Shown here in pieces: positions 33,586 to 41,993 of a stretch of 64,000 nt of DNA (its first letter is position 1; each line of letters begins with the position of its first letter). A program made the translations under genes and the position numbers. The notes beneath the pieces are model-generated. The model saw only the letters and a program-made list of their open reading frames with translations, ran no database searches and had not been told where the DNA came from. Source of the stretch: Prodigiosinella confusarubida (GTDB taxonomy: Bacteria; Pseudomonadota; Gammaproteobacteria; Enterobacterales; Enterobacteriaceae); contig NZ_CP025085.1 in the NCBI RefSeq assembly GCF_002847015.1, positions 3,224,001 to 3,288,000 on the forward strand. The letters are read 5' to 3'.

Positions 33586-34092
33586 TTATCCGTGTCCCAA
33601 CATGAGAGAATTAATAAAATTCGATATATCACTCTGTTCAAGCTGAGTGCAAAGTACCGCAACCAACGCCTTAAGCCCTTCTTCATCAGCGGCGTCAAAC
33701 CGTTGATAAATAATGCTATCAATATCCAGTACACCAACAAGCTGCCCACCAACCTGCAACGGCAGCACAATTTCAGCATTGCTTGCCGCATCACAAGCAA
33801 TATGGCCGGGAAATGCATGAACGTCCCCTACACGCTGTACCCGATTTTCCGACACAGCGTGGCCACAAACGCCTTTACCCGCAGGAATACGAACACAGGC
33901 GACATGGCCCTGGAACGGCCCAAGAAACAAGGTATCTCCTTCTAACAAATAAAACCCTGCCCAGTTCACGCCTTCAAGCCGCTCGAACAGCAAAGCGCTG
34001 CTGTTTGATAATATAGTGATAAACCGATTTTCACCTGCAATTAATGAGGATAAGTCACGCACTAACTCATCATAGAATTGTTGTTTTTTCAT
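33586..34092 (-). CDS. msrC: Free methionine-(R)-sulfoxide reductase
   Basis: GAF-fold enzyme that reduces free methionine-R-sulfoxide. The chosen start at 34092 gives MKKQQFYDELVRDLSSLIAG and 168 residues. The three cysteines of the family are present with the expected spacing (VACVRIPAGKGVCGHAV, then HIACDAASNAEIVLPL), including the catalytic distal one. It lies 84 nt upstream of proQ, the enterobacterial order. In E. coli yebS-yebT-rsmF follow upstream of this gene; here they are absent. Confidence 0.94.
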   Translation of the reverse strand: MKKQQFYDELVRDLSSLIAGENRFITILSNSSALLFERLEGVNWAGFYLLEGDTLFLGPFQGHVACVRIPAGKGVCGHAVSENRVQRVGDVHAFPGHIACDAASNAEIVLPLQVGGQLVGVLDIDSIIYQRFDAADEEGLKALVAVLCTQLEQSDISNFINSLMLGHG

Positions 34093-35056
34093 AAAAATAC
34101 GTTTTTCTTTGTAGATCATTCAGCTACTGGTATCAAATTTATATTAAATAAGTATTCAGGTCAGGATGCTACAAGATTTATCTGTCTGCACAAAATATCT
34201 CTGTTGAATATCGACATAATACAGGAATGCCATTGTGCGCTCAGGTACTGATTATTGCGCGACAATAATCACATGATATAAATCATTCAAGTTACAATCA
34301 TTAATACTAATAATACCCATTATGAACAATAAGATAACGTTAAAGTATCAACCCTTCTCATTATGTGGCTGCTATCCTGAGGAACACACAAGTGAGTAGT
34401 TTAACCGCATTTTTCGCCAGCCATCATTCAGTTAAGCTATGATAATCGCGGACCAGTTAACCCGTTGGCAAGAAATGTAAAAAATTCGCAGGATAATACA
34501 TCCTGTTCTGTTAAGTTATTTTTACAGATCCGTCATGGCCGCGCCTCAGTAAGAACACGTTCCACATTACAGCTATCATACTAATCCACAGATGAAGACC
34601 CACGCTCTCTTATCCTGGTGGCCGGTCTCGCTACTATAGGCCATTTATCTGCAATAGCAGCGATAATTCCCGCTCCGACATTCAGCACCCATCGCAATCC
34701 TGACTTAGGATAAAATCCGTGGTTTCCTAAAGGTTACCGTTGGCAACATGAGGCCATCGTGGCGTAGCCGATCCATTTGCCGAACCGACATTCTCTCCCA
34801 ATCGTGAACAAATGTGTGACTGGTTCAAAGATAAAGATGCCCTCTCCAGATGATTCGCCGGCTCCCACACGAATCAGTCCGCGATGGTGCCTGCGTGGGC
34901 GCCAAACATCGTTGATGGATTATTCAACGCTGATGACGGTTATCTCGTTCAGCACCGATATCACCACATTATGTATTTTCATCTACAATCTTTTTATGAA
35001 CCAAGAAATAAAAAACAGTTATACCTATACCGGTCGATAAAAATATTGAGGAAAAC
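34093..35056. other. Intergenic region between msrC and yebW, possibly with a decayed gene
   Basis: About 960 bases where E. coli has yebS, yebT, rsmF and yebV. No intact gene was seen. Between about 34750 and 35030 short plus-strand stretches (for example PNREQMCDWFKDKDALSR, then VPAWAPNIVDGLFNADDGY in another frame) have a protein-like composition separated by stops and frame changes, suggesting a degraded coding sequence. I could not identify it. Confidence 0.35.
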
Positions 35057-35248
35057 ATGTTCGTACTGGTGATTTTTGTTTGTTATCTGGGTAACGGCTG
35101 TGACGAACTTGTGATCGATGCTTATTTCACCGAATCGCAATGTCTCAGAGCCATGAGCGAACAACGTATTCGTAATGGAGGTTGTTTGCCTATTGAAGAC
35201 ATCATTGATGGTTTCTGGATCCCCGCACAAACGTACGGCAATTTATGA
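35057..35248 (+). CDS. yebW: YebW family protein (DUF1482)
   Basis: The 63-residue protein MFVLVIFVCYLGNGCDELVI continues with TEQCL-like and SEQRIRNGGCLPIEDIIDG segments and ends WIPAQTYGNL. This is very close to E. coli YebW, also 63 residues. The four cysteines are conserved. The function is unknown. A GAGGAAA ribosome-binding site lies just upstream. It is the last chromosomal-type gene before the tailocin locus. Confidence 0.9.
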   Translation: MFVLVIFVCYLGNGCDELVIDAYFTESQCLRAMSEQRIRNGGCLPIEDIIDGFWIPAQTYGNL

Positions 35249-35317
35249 ATCTGATTGCCAAAGCTCACGGTTCTCAGAGTTATAGTTTTGAAATACGCAC
35301 ATCTCAGTAAAAATACA

Positions 35318-35360
35318 CAAAAAGTGGCAGCGACGCAGATATACATTCACGACGCTGCCA
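35318..35360 (-). terminator. Probable terminator of the repressor transcript
   Basis: GGCAGCG/CGCTGCC inverted repeat (35326-35332 with 35353-35359) followed on the minus strand by CACTTTTTG. It lies 300 bases beyond the repressor stop. The 20-nt loop is long. Confidence 0.55.
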
Positions 35361-35659
35361 AACGGGATGGTTACTACTCTATTTTTATTATAATTTTTTA
35401 TATTCATTAGAATTCATACGATTGCCGCCGTTCTGTATTTCAAAATCTATCGGGATTAGACAACCATCATGTTGGTAATGATATTCACTTTATTTTCATA
35501 TCGATACTGAACGCAATAATCGAAAGTAGAATGTTAAATATCATTAGCTAAAGCGCACTCCCATTAAAGTAGTGACAAGAAACAGGTTCACCACTCTATT
35601 TATATACAGTATTACACAATTTTAATATTGGGCAACAAAGTGCAGTTTGCAATAAACGA

Positions 35660-36529
35660 TCAGATATTCATGGTAAGCGTCAATATTACAAAACCCAGTG
35701 GAGTCACCTCATCCACACCACATTGGAAGTGAGAAGAACTCCCCACCACATTAATCTTGCGACCCGGTAACAGCGCAACGTCATAAATATCGCTTTTACC
35801 ATCAATATCCAGCAACCAACGCCCATTACTGACGCTCGTCACCCCAGTATCCACCAACCATGATGCGGAACTACTTTCGATCCGCAAAGGATTAAGCAAT
35901 CCTTTGGGTAAAAACTGTGGGTCAGCCTTCCAGTGTGCAGCATCGTACAATTTGCCGACCTTGAGCATTTTGCAAGGGATCGGAATAATATCCGTTTCCT
36001 TATCCTCATCGCTGCGACTTTCCGCCTGAACAGCCCGTCCCTTACCAATAGCTAACCATTCCAGCGAAACCCCAGTATCAAGTGCGCAAGCTATCACAAC
36101 ATCACCAGGGAAAAAGTCTCGACGAATCCAGGTACTGATAGTACCAGGCGCGATTCCCAGTAAGTCACCTAACTCTTTTTGCGTACTAAAACCGTAGGCA
36201 TCCAACATTCGACGGAGTACCGCTTTACCACCGGAAGATAAAATCTGTTCATAAAGCACCTTACCTTTCAACGGTGTTCTGCCAAGCACATTATTTGAAT
36301 TTGCAAAATTCCCCGTAACTAACCACCCAGCATCTGCGCCAGTATCAAGTGCGCACTTAAGGATGATATTACCAGGAACATTTTCACGCTGAATCCAGTT
36401 ACTGATTGTGTTTGTAGGAATTTCAGTAACTTCGCTCAATTCCTTTTGAGTTTTTACCCCATAGCTCGACATGATACGTTCAAGTACAGAGGCTGCTACT
36501 GCGGTACTACTATTTATATTCAAAAACAC
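35660..36529 (-). CDS. Phage CI-type repressor with two tandem HTH domains
   Basis: Repressor of the P2/186 class of 289 residues, against about 190 for 186 CI. The N-terminal DNA-binding domain occurs twice: residues 15-73 (VLERIMSSYGVKTQKELSEV onward) and 104-163 (VLRRMLDAYGFSTQKELGDL onward). Shared positions include YG-x-x-TQKEL, TIS-x-WI-x-R, PG and CALDTG-x4-WL. The C-terminal part (180-289) resembles the 186 CI oligomerisation domain (SNGRWLLDIDG, FQCGVDEVTPLGFVILTL). It is transcribed away from the replication and tail genes and presumably holds the locus silent. No LexA-type self-cleavage dyad was identified, so induction needs another factor. Confidence 0.88.
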   Translation of the reverse strand: MFLNINSSTAVAASVLERIMSSYGVKTQKELSEVTEIPTNTISNWIQRENVPGNIILKCALDTGADAGWLVTGNFANSNNVLGRTPLKGKVLYEQILSSGGKAVLRRMLDAYGFSTQKELGDLLGIAPGTISTWIRRDFFPGDVVIACALDTGVSLEWLAIGKGRAVQAESRSDEDKETDIIPIPCKMLKVGKLYDAAHWKADPQFLPKGLLNPLRIESSSASWLVDTGVTSVSNGRWLLDIDGKSDIYDVALLPGRKINVVGSSSHFQCGVDEVTPLGFVILTLTMNI

Positions 36530-36626
36530 CTCGAGAGTATTTACATATACACGTAATGTGTTCTATAGTGTCTCCACGCCACATGTATCACCATACAACA
36601 CCATAACCTGCAGGAGATATTGCTTT
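36530..36626. promoter_or_regulatory. Divergent control region between repressor and early genes
   Basis: A/T-rich interval between the repressor start and the first rightward frame, the position of the lysis-lysogeny switch in P2-like phages. Short dyads (such as ACAC-GTGT elements around 36555-36585) are visible, but I could not define operator repeats or promoters with confidence. Confidence 0.4.
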
Positions 36627-36779
36627 ATGTCTGATGACATTGCAATCCAATCACACCTTTCTAAGGGAAATCTTACTGTCGAATACCCAACGCCAGTGAT
36701 ACGAATACCCAAGCCATCCCATCGCCACGGTGGCGTAATCAAGTGCACCATCACTCATCACGTTTCATTTACTAAATGA
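36627..36779 (+). CDS. Small hypothetical early phage protein
   Basis: A 50-residue frame, MSDDIAIQSHLSKGNLTVEY onward, with an AGGAG site upstream of its ATG (GCAGGAGATATTGCTTT spacing). The position matches cox, apl or cII of P2-like phages, but no HTH or other motif was recognised. It may be a genuine early gene or a chance frame. Confidence 0.4.
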   Translation: MSDDIAIQSHLSKGNLTVEYPTPVIRIPKPSHRHGGVIKCTITHHVSFTK

Positions 36780-37110
36780 GGTAAATAGAGTGGTCCGGTG
36801 AACAGTTCAGATGTCTTTACATCCCAAAAATGGGGTATCAACAAGACTATATTACTGCTCAACTTCCTAACCAAAACTTTTATATTCATTCGCAAATGCA
36901 AAAGTATGGAAAAGAAACACGTTTTAGTGACAAGAAATCACAACAGATACTTGATAAACAGAAACTATTTGTGTCGAGAGGCCATCATAGAACAACTGGC
37001 TGTCACTATGCAAAACCATAATTCGACAAATCGAATTCCATGATAATAGCATCAATCGTTTCATCAAAATTGTTTCGTTCATCATGCAATTTATGACGGA
37101 GACATCTGTT
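36780..37110. other. Early region without a confident gene
   Basis: Two overlapping plus-strand frames occupy this 330-base stretch (36798-37043 with a GTG start, and 36830-37021 starting MGYQQDYITAQLPNQNFYIH). Neither has family resemblance that I recognise. One may be a small early phage gene. Confidence 0.35.
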
Positions 37111-37620
37111 ATGACATCACATTATGCGGTTACAGCCACACATCTACAGGAAATGCCGGCAAAATTGCGAGCACTGATCGGAAAATATTTTGCAGAACCA
37201 CGCTGGCGGCACACTTGCTATTTTTACAACCGGATGTCAGAGCGCTATCGGCGAACAATCTGCTTCCATGCTGGATTGAGCAATAGCAATACGGTGTATC
37301 AACTGGAAGAGATGGATGAAACCACCCGCGAACGGGTAATTAGCGCACTCGATGAACTACGCCAGGCCTTCAATCATTCACCGCGGCTGTCAACACCGGT
37401 TCTTGGTTTTATTCATCGGCTTTCTATCAGTGAACGCCGAACACTGTTTTTCCATGCCGGATTATCAGCCACTGAATTTAACCAACCGATCCAAAGAATA
37501 GAGGACCAAAGTTGTACCTGGAGTACGTCATTGCTGGTGGCACTGGATGAGCTGAAAACACTGTTTGATGACACCCCGGCCATTCTCACCAGTGTAAAAC
37601 CTGAAAATTATACCCGGTAA
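37111..37620 (+). CDS. Phage replication protein B-like, with an internal repeat
   Basis: The start at 37111 gives MTSHYAVTATHLQEMPAKLR and 169 residues, close to the 166 of P2 gpB. P2 gpB loads DnaB helicase and is encoded upstream of gene A, the same position as here. The protein contains a repeated unit: RMSERYRRTICFHAGLSNSN with ALDELRQAF (about 45-95), and RLSISERRTLFFHAGLSATE with ALDELKTLF (about 102-155). A GGAGA site precedes the chosen start. The gpB assignment rests on size, position and remembered family pattern. Confidence 0.55.
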   Translation: MTSHYAVTATHLQEMPAKLRALIGKYFAEPRWRHTCYFYNRMSERYRRTICFHAGLSNSNTVYQLEEMDETTRERVISALDELRQAFNHSPRLSTPVLGFIHRLSISERRTLFFHAGLSATEFNQPIQRIEDQSCTWSTSLLVALDELKTLFDDTPAILTSVKPENYTR

Positions 37621-37699
37621 CTCAAGCTAGATCAGATTAAAGCATTAAGCACGGTCGCAATAGCGACAGGCTTCCTACCGTCTGAAAAGGATAAATATC

Positions 37700-37927
37700 T
37701 TGAAAAATCAATCATTATCACACCATTACCAGCCACAGGCTGCTTTCGACCGAGCGCTCATAACACGACGCGAAGAGCTGCTGTCAGAAGCGGCCCGTTT
37801 TTACGCAGGTTATCTAAAACAACTGGCCGCTCACGCCCAACATGAACACCTTTCCGCACCTGACATCGTCGAACTACTTTGTCTGGAAGCAGAAAAAATT
37901 CAGCATCAGGTAGGGGAACGGTGCTAA
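37700..37927 (+). CDS. Small P2-like phage protein (DUF2732-like)
   Basis: A 75-residue frame with a TTG start (37700) after AAAAGGATAAA. The C-terminal helix LSAPDIVELLCLEAEKIQHQ resembles the small uncharacterised proteins encoded before gene A in P2-like phages. Its stop overlaps the next start in a TAATG. The function is unknown. Confidence 0.65.
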   Translation: MKNQSLSHHYQPQAAFDRALITRREELLSEAARFYAGYLKQLAAHAQHEHLSAPDIVELLCLEAEKIQHQVGERC

Positions 37928-38151
37928 TGGCAGACAGTATGGATATCTCCCAAGAACAACAAGCGTTAATACTATCAGCCCAGATTGCCAGTGCCCGCAA
38001 ATTGCCGACGCAGATATCAGCACATACCTGTGAAGACTGTGATGCAATAATCCCGGAAGCACGCCGGCTGGCCATTCCTGGTGTCACTTGCTGTGTGTCA
38101 TGTCAGGAAATTCGGGAACAGAAAAAACGCCGCGTTCAGGGGTCATCATGA
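37927..38151 (+). CDS. TraR/DksA-type zinc-finger phage protein
   Basis: A 74-residue protein (MADSMDISQEQQALILSAQI onward). It has a four-cysteine zinc finger of the TraR/DksA type, CEDCDAIIPEARRLAIPGVT followed by CCVSCQE, and a basic tail. P2-like phages encode such a protein just before gene A. The family binds RNA polymerase through the secondary channel. The start overlaps the previous stop by one base, so the two genes are coupled. Confidence 0.88.
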   Translation: MADSMDISQEQQALILSAQIASARKLPTQISAHTCEDCDAIIPEARRLAIPGVTCCVSCQEIREQKKRRVQGSS

Positions 38152-38171
38152 CAATTTCCCGACCCGTTGCT

Positions 38172-38208
38172 GTCCTGATTGACTGGTCGTCCGTCAGGAC
38201 CATCTTTT
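38172..38208 (+). terminator. Intrinsic terminator or attenuator before gene A
   Basis: GTCCTGA/TCAGGAC stem with a 15-nt loop followed by CATCTTTTTC, between the zinc-finger gene and gene A. It would limit read-through into A. Confidence 0.7.
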
Positions 38209-38247
38209 TCTTTTGTATCAATTAATTGTCTTTCAGAGTGACTGCAC

Positions 38248-40512
38248 ATGACACGATCAGTCCGGGGGCGGTTCCCCCCGACACTGCCACCTCCGTTCCC
38301 CGGTAGACACGACACTACGTTTGTTGGGCCTTATCCATGGAATGCACCGCGTCCGGCAATTGGTCAAGAAATATCGTCGCTGTCTTGTGAAGAGATGCAT
38401 CAAGGACAGGCTGTGCTATTACGCCTGAATATATTGCCACGTTTTCTTGCCACTCATTTCCAACGGCGTTTTGAGTTTCTCAAACAAAATCAAGGATTAC
38501 AGACTGCATTTCGTTATCTACGGATGGTTGATGAACGGCTTTGGTCACGTATTGAAGCTATTAACGCGCGACATCAGATGAATATCAGCATATCGCCCCG
38601 TTTTCTCAACAACGAGGATAATTATCAATGCTTACCGGATATGTCTGATAAAACCTTACGCACATTTGCCAGTCATATCGCCAGACAAATGCATGACGCT
38701 TATAACGATCTCAGTGATGAATATCTTGTTATGCACCAGGGTGACAGACAGCAACTATTCACTGATGCGGCACAACAATGGCTATACGGAAAAGTTGCCG
38801 GAATGGCTCGGGCCTTTAACATTGCGCCCCTGCATTGGCATAAATATCAAAAAAAACGCCTCACGCAACGTAACGCCTTCGCAGCACTCATCCGTCTGGT
38901 TACAGAACGTTGGTGGGAGCGCCAGTTAAAAAGCCAACGTGCACGTTGGCGTGAAGCGTTATTAATCGCCATTGGCCAGGTTACCAGAGCGACCTCACCC
39001 TATGCCAGCCAGCAGGCGATACAGGACATCCATGCACGCCGGATATCTAACCTCGATTTTTTGAAAAGTTGTGAATTGGAAAATATCCACACTGGAGAAC
39101 GCATTGAGCTCATTGACAAAGTTATGTCCAGTATTGCCAATCCAGAAATCCGACGAATGGAACTGATGAGCACCATTGCCGGTATTGAGCGCTATGCCTG
39201 CGAGCGGGGTGACATCGGTATGTTTATTACGCTGACGACCCCATCCAAGTATCACGCTACCCGTGTCGTGGGCCAGGAAAAACGAGTTCTGCTTAATCGG
39301 CATTGGAATCATTCATGCTATACCCCAAAAGACGCTCAGCATTACCTGGTCAGAATATGGGGTAACATTCGCACTGCACTGAAAGATCGCAAATTGCCGG
39401 TTTATGGACTGAGAGTCGTAGAGCCTCATCATGATGGCACCCCACACTGGCACATGATGCTGTATTGCACCCGAGAACAACGGCAAGCCATCGTTGATAT
39501 CCTACGCCACTACGCGCTGAAAGAAGATGGAAACGAAGCGGGTGCCCAACAAAACCGTGTCGATTGCAAACATTTGAATAAAGGCGGAGCAGCGGGATAC
39601 CTTGCCAAGTACATCGCCAAAAATATTGATGGCTATGCTCTGGATGACGAGCTGGACAACGAAACCAACAGACCATTAAAAGAAACCGCAGCCGCAGTCA
39701 CTGCCTGGGCTTCAACCTGGCGCATTCCACAATTCCATTTTATCGGATTACCCACTATCGGCGCCTATCGAGAGTGCCGGCGTATCCGCACTATGTCACT
39801 GGAAAAGCACTTTGATAAACAAATCGAAGCCGTAAGGCAAGCAGCCGATATCGGCGACTTCGCCGCTTACATCCAAGCTCAGGGCGGAGCCAACACTCCC
39901 CGGATCCGACAATCTGTGCGCGTCGCCCGAACACTGAGTGATTCTCTTAATGTTTATGATGAAAAAATCGCAAAAGTCACCGGCATTTTTTCTCCCCGCT
40001 ATGGTACGGAGCACATCTTCACAACGCGTCCAAATGAGTGGCGTATCGTTAGCAAATCTACTGAATCAGAGACATCCCATTTAACCCGCGATGTTGCAAC
40101 GCCTTGGAGTTCTGTCAATAACTGTGGGTCGAATGCGAGACGTCCTCTTCTGCGGCAAGCGAATGTACAGTATCAACCTTACAATGATTGGAACTCATCC
40201 ACACAATCAGCTTCTATTGACTGGCAGGATGAGAACGTAATGCGGACGCTGGCCATTTCAGTTCTCCGACAAACCCCTCCGCGTCGTTTCCTGCAACAAC
40301 CAGTGGATCCCACAAAGGATCTCCCACGAACGCCATCATCTCGGTTGACTCAAACGCAACGCCAACAGTTGGTTTATCTGAAAACAGCACTCCGGCAACA
40401 AGGTGTCGCAACATCACGTTGGGAACGGGAGGCACTGGCCCGTGGCGCTACCATAATTGTAGAAGGCCAGAGAATTCATAATCTTCAGAACGGGAATTCG
40501 ATTAAAAAATGA
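38248..40512 (+). CDS. A: P2-type replication initiation protein gpA
   Basis: Rolling-circle initiator that nicks the phage origin. The protein has 754 residues against 761 in P2. The HUH metal motif is at 398-402 (TPHWHMM). The two active tyrosines are Tyr451 and Tyr455 in YLAKYIAKNIDGY, equivalent to Tyr450 and Tyr454 of P2. In P2 the origin lies within gene A; no nick site was located here. The frame is complete although no capsid or packaging gene is present, so the protein should have nothing to package. The start follows only a weak purine stretch. Confidence 0.95.
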   Translation: MTRSVRGRFPPTLPPPFPGRHDTTFVGPYPWNAPRPAIGQEISSLSCEEMHQGQAVLLRLNILPRFLATHFQRRFEFLKQNQGLQTAFRYLRMVDERLWSRIEAINARHQMNISISPRFLNNEDNYQCLPDMSDKTLRTFASHIARQMHDAYNDLSDEYLVMHQGDRQQLFTDAAQQWLYGKVAGMARAFNIAPLHWHKYQKKRLTQRNAFAALIRLVTERWWERQLKSQRARWREALLIAIGQVTRATSPYASQQAIQDIHARRISNLDFLKSCELENIHTGERIELIDKVMSSIANPEIRRMELMSTIAGIERYACERGDIGMFITLTTPSKYHATRVVGQEKRVLLNRHWNHSCYTPKDAQHYLVRIWGNIRTALKDRKLPVYGLRVVEPHHDGTPHWHMMLYCTREQRQAIVDILRHYALKEDGNEAGAQQNRVDCKHLNKGGAAGYLAKYIAKNIDGYALDDELDNETNRPLKETAAAVTAWASTWRIPQFHFIGLPTIGAYRECRRIRTMSLEKHFDKQIEAVRQAADIGDFAAYIQAQGGANTPRIRQSVRVARTLSDSLNVYDEKIAKVTGIFSPRYGTEHIFTTRPNEWRIVSKSTESETSHLTRDVATPWSSVNNCGSNARRPLLRQANVQYQPYNDWNSSTQSASIDWQDENVMRTLAISVLRQTPPRRFLQQPVDPTKDLPRTPSSRLTQTQRQQLVYLKTALRQQGVATSRWEREALARGATIIVEGQRIHNLQNGNSIKK

Positions 40513-40553
40513 TTAAAGACACATTATATAGTCACATCTTATGAACTTATGTA

Positions 40554-40598
40554 TTGACGAACATTTCAATATATAAAATACTGTATATAAATACAGTC
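40554..40598 (+). promoter_or_regulatory. SOS promoter with a near-consensus LexA box
   Basis: TACTGTATATAAATACAGTC (40579-40598) differs from the ideal E. coli LexA box at two positions and has the obligatory CTGT-N8-ACAG. A TTGACG -35 element lies at 40554-40559, with an AATACT -10 element 17 bases later overlapping the box. The next gene starts 20 bases downstream with GTG. LexA should repress it until DNA damage. Confidence 0.9.
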
Positions 40599-40617
40599 TA
40601 CCAATGGAAAAGGTATC

Positions 40618-40839
40618 GTGGAACAAACTGAGAACACAGGGTTATCCCTATCACGGATTAGATTAATTGCTGATATGTCACTGATATCACAATGTAATCC
40701 TGAAGAAATGAAAATCGCCATGTCATTGATTGCGGATCTGTCTCACAACGCCATATCCACCGATGATTATCAAAAAATTATTAAGAGTTATGGCAATTTT
40801 CAACTACTGGATACGTGGTTAGCACAGCATGGACAGTAA
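40618..40839 (+). CDS. LexA-controlled small protein, candidate antirepressor
   Basis: A 73-residue protein with a GTG start (first residues MEQTENTGLSLSRIRLIADM). It is predicted helical and has no motif I recognise. An AAGG site precedes it. It lies immediately downstream of a LexA box and of gene A, the position of tum, the SOS-controlled antirepressor of phage 186, although Tum is longer (about 146 residues). The inferred role is to inactivate the double-HTH repressor after DNA damage and so switch on the tailocin. Confidence 0.65.
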   Translation: MEQTENTGLSLSRIRLIADMSLISQCNPEEMKIAMSLIADLSHNAISTDDYQKIIKSYGNFQLLDTWLAQHGQ

Positions 40840-41577
40840 GACATTATGATCGATAATATTCAGCAGGAGTTCCACTGGCTAGAATTAAAAACGTCATATC
40901 TCCTTTTCCCTTTATGTCCGCCAGATATAAAATTTTCTCCTCATTTCAGCTTTTTTGCTGAAGCCATGACCATGGGGCTGCCTTAACGCGTAGGCCGGTT
41001 TGATTATTACGTATCATCGCCCATGACTTTTTTTAGGTGTCATTTGGTAAACCACCGACCACACGTTTCTGCCTTTGCCGATGACACCTCCGGTGTGTGA
41101 ATATCTCTCTGTAACAGTGAGTATATCCAACACAAAGATTGTATTGATCTTCCCCGTCTCTGAACTATCAACTCGTCGTTGAAGATAGTGTCTTTACACG
41201 CCGAACCCCGCTGATGTCAAAGGTATTTCGGTTTGACTTTCCATTTACATCGTCTTCATCGGTTAACCACTGAGCATCACGACACATAGGTGGTTGTATG
41301 TAATAAGGAACAACCCCCCTTCGTTGCGATATGTCCCCTGGCCCAGGAGGATAGCAGGCCTGACATCCACTGTTTTTATTCATTCTGAGGTTTCATGTCC
41401 ACACGATTACCTAACGCTCAATCAGAGCGTGATCCGTTGATAAAAAGCCTATTTTTCTGGCTTGGCGTTCAACCAAAAATCATGTTCGTCAGACAAAGCA
41501 TTAAAACGCCATGTCGTCATGCCGCAAACATCGAACAACTGTGCAATACCCGTTCTTCTCTGAGTGGAGATTGTTAA
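40840..41577. other. Deletion scar where P2 head and packaging genes would be
   Basis: In a P2 prophage this position holds cos and genes Q, P, O, N, M and L. Here 738 bases remain with no terminase, portal, scaffold or capsid frame. Visible structures include AGGTGTCAT/ATGACACCT (41035-41043 and 41081-41089) and a dyad GGTTGT-N12-ACAACC (41292-41297 and 41310-41315). The latter may mark the promoter of the lysis and tail operon. A 60-residue frame at 41395-41577 ends next to gene X but resembles nothing known to me. Confidence 0.6.
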
Positions 41578-41781
41578 ATGAAAATTTATGCCCACCAAGA
41601 CGATACCCTTGATGCCCTATGCTATCGCTACTACGGCCGCACACAAGGCGTTGTGGAAACCGTACTGCAATCGAATCCTGGCCTTGCCGATTTGGGCCCA
41701 ATCCTTCCCCACGGTACGGCAGTTGAGCTTCCTATTATCCAGTCCTCATCGACACGTGAAACTATCAATATCTGGGAATAA
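41578..41781 (+). CDS. X: Tail protein X (LysM-like)
   Basis: The 67-residue protein MKIYAHQDDTLDALCYRYYG continues GRTQGVVETVLQSNPGLADL and ends ETINIWE, the same length and pattern as P2 gpX. The LysM-like fold is typical of small tail proteins that seat the baseplate hub. It is the first recognisable gene of the late region and is closely followed by the holin. Confidence 0.95.
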   Translation: MKIYAHQDDTLDALCYRYYGRTQGVVETVLQSNPGLADLGPILPHGTAVELPIIQSSSTRETINIWE

Positions 41782-41783
41782 CC

Positions 41784-41993
41784 ATGGAAAAAGCCACCTC
41801 TACTATATCTTATGCTGTCGCCGTTTTTCTGGCCTGGTTTGGTGGATTGTCATCACAAGATATTGCTTTTTTCGTCGGTGCCGCTGTCGGCGTAGGAACC
41901 TTTCTGGTGAATTGGTATTACCGGCGAAAAAGTTATCAATTACTGCGGCGCACGAACTTGCGTCCCGAGGTATTCGATGAACTCAACCGCTAA
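41784..41993 (+). CDS. Holin (two-span)
   Basis: A 69-residue membrane protein with two hydrophobic segments (about 8-22 and 28-46) and a basic C-terminal tail (YYRRKSYQLLRR). This is the layout of class II holins. It is encoded between X and the endolysin, where P2 has holin Y, but the sequence is not like P2 Y, so the holin has probably been exchanged. Its last 17 bases overlap the endolysin gene. Confidence 0.8.
   Translation: MEKATSTISYAVAVFLAWFGGLSSQDIAFFVGAAVGVGTFLVNWYYRRKSYQLLRRTNLRPEVFDELNR

Noticed and set aside
35590-35612. Second LexA box near the repressor 3' end
   Set aside because: CTCT-N8-ACAG breaks the required CTGT half-site and no gene starts suitably downstream.
41292-41315. 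P2 Ogr/Delta activator site at GGTTGT-N12-ACAACC
   Set aside because: The remembered Ogr site has TGT and ACA separated by about 16 bases; here they are about 12 apart.
41168-41383. 71-codon minus-strand frame in the head-gene scar
   Set aside because: No ribosome-binding site or recognisable sequence; it spans inverted repeats that look regulatory.
41395-41577. 60-codon plus-strand frame before gene X
   Set aside because: I compared it in memory with P2 gpL, which ends at this place, and saw no likeness. It may be translated but cannot be supported.
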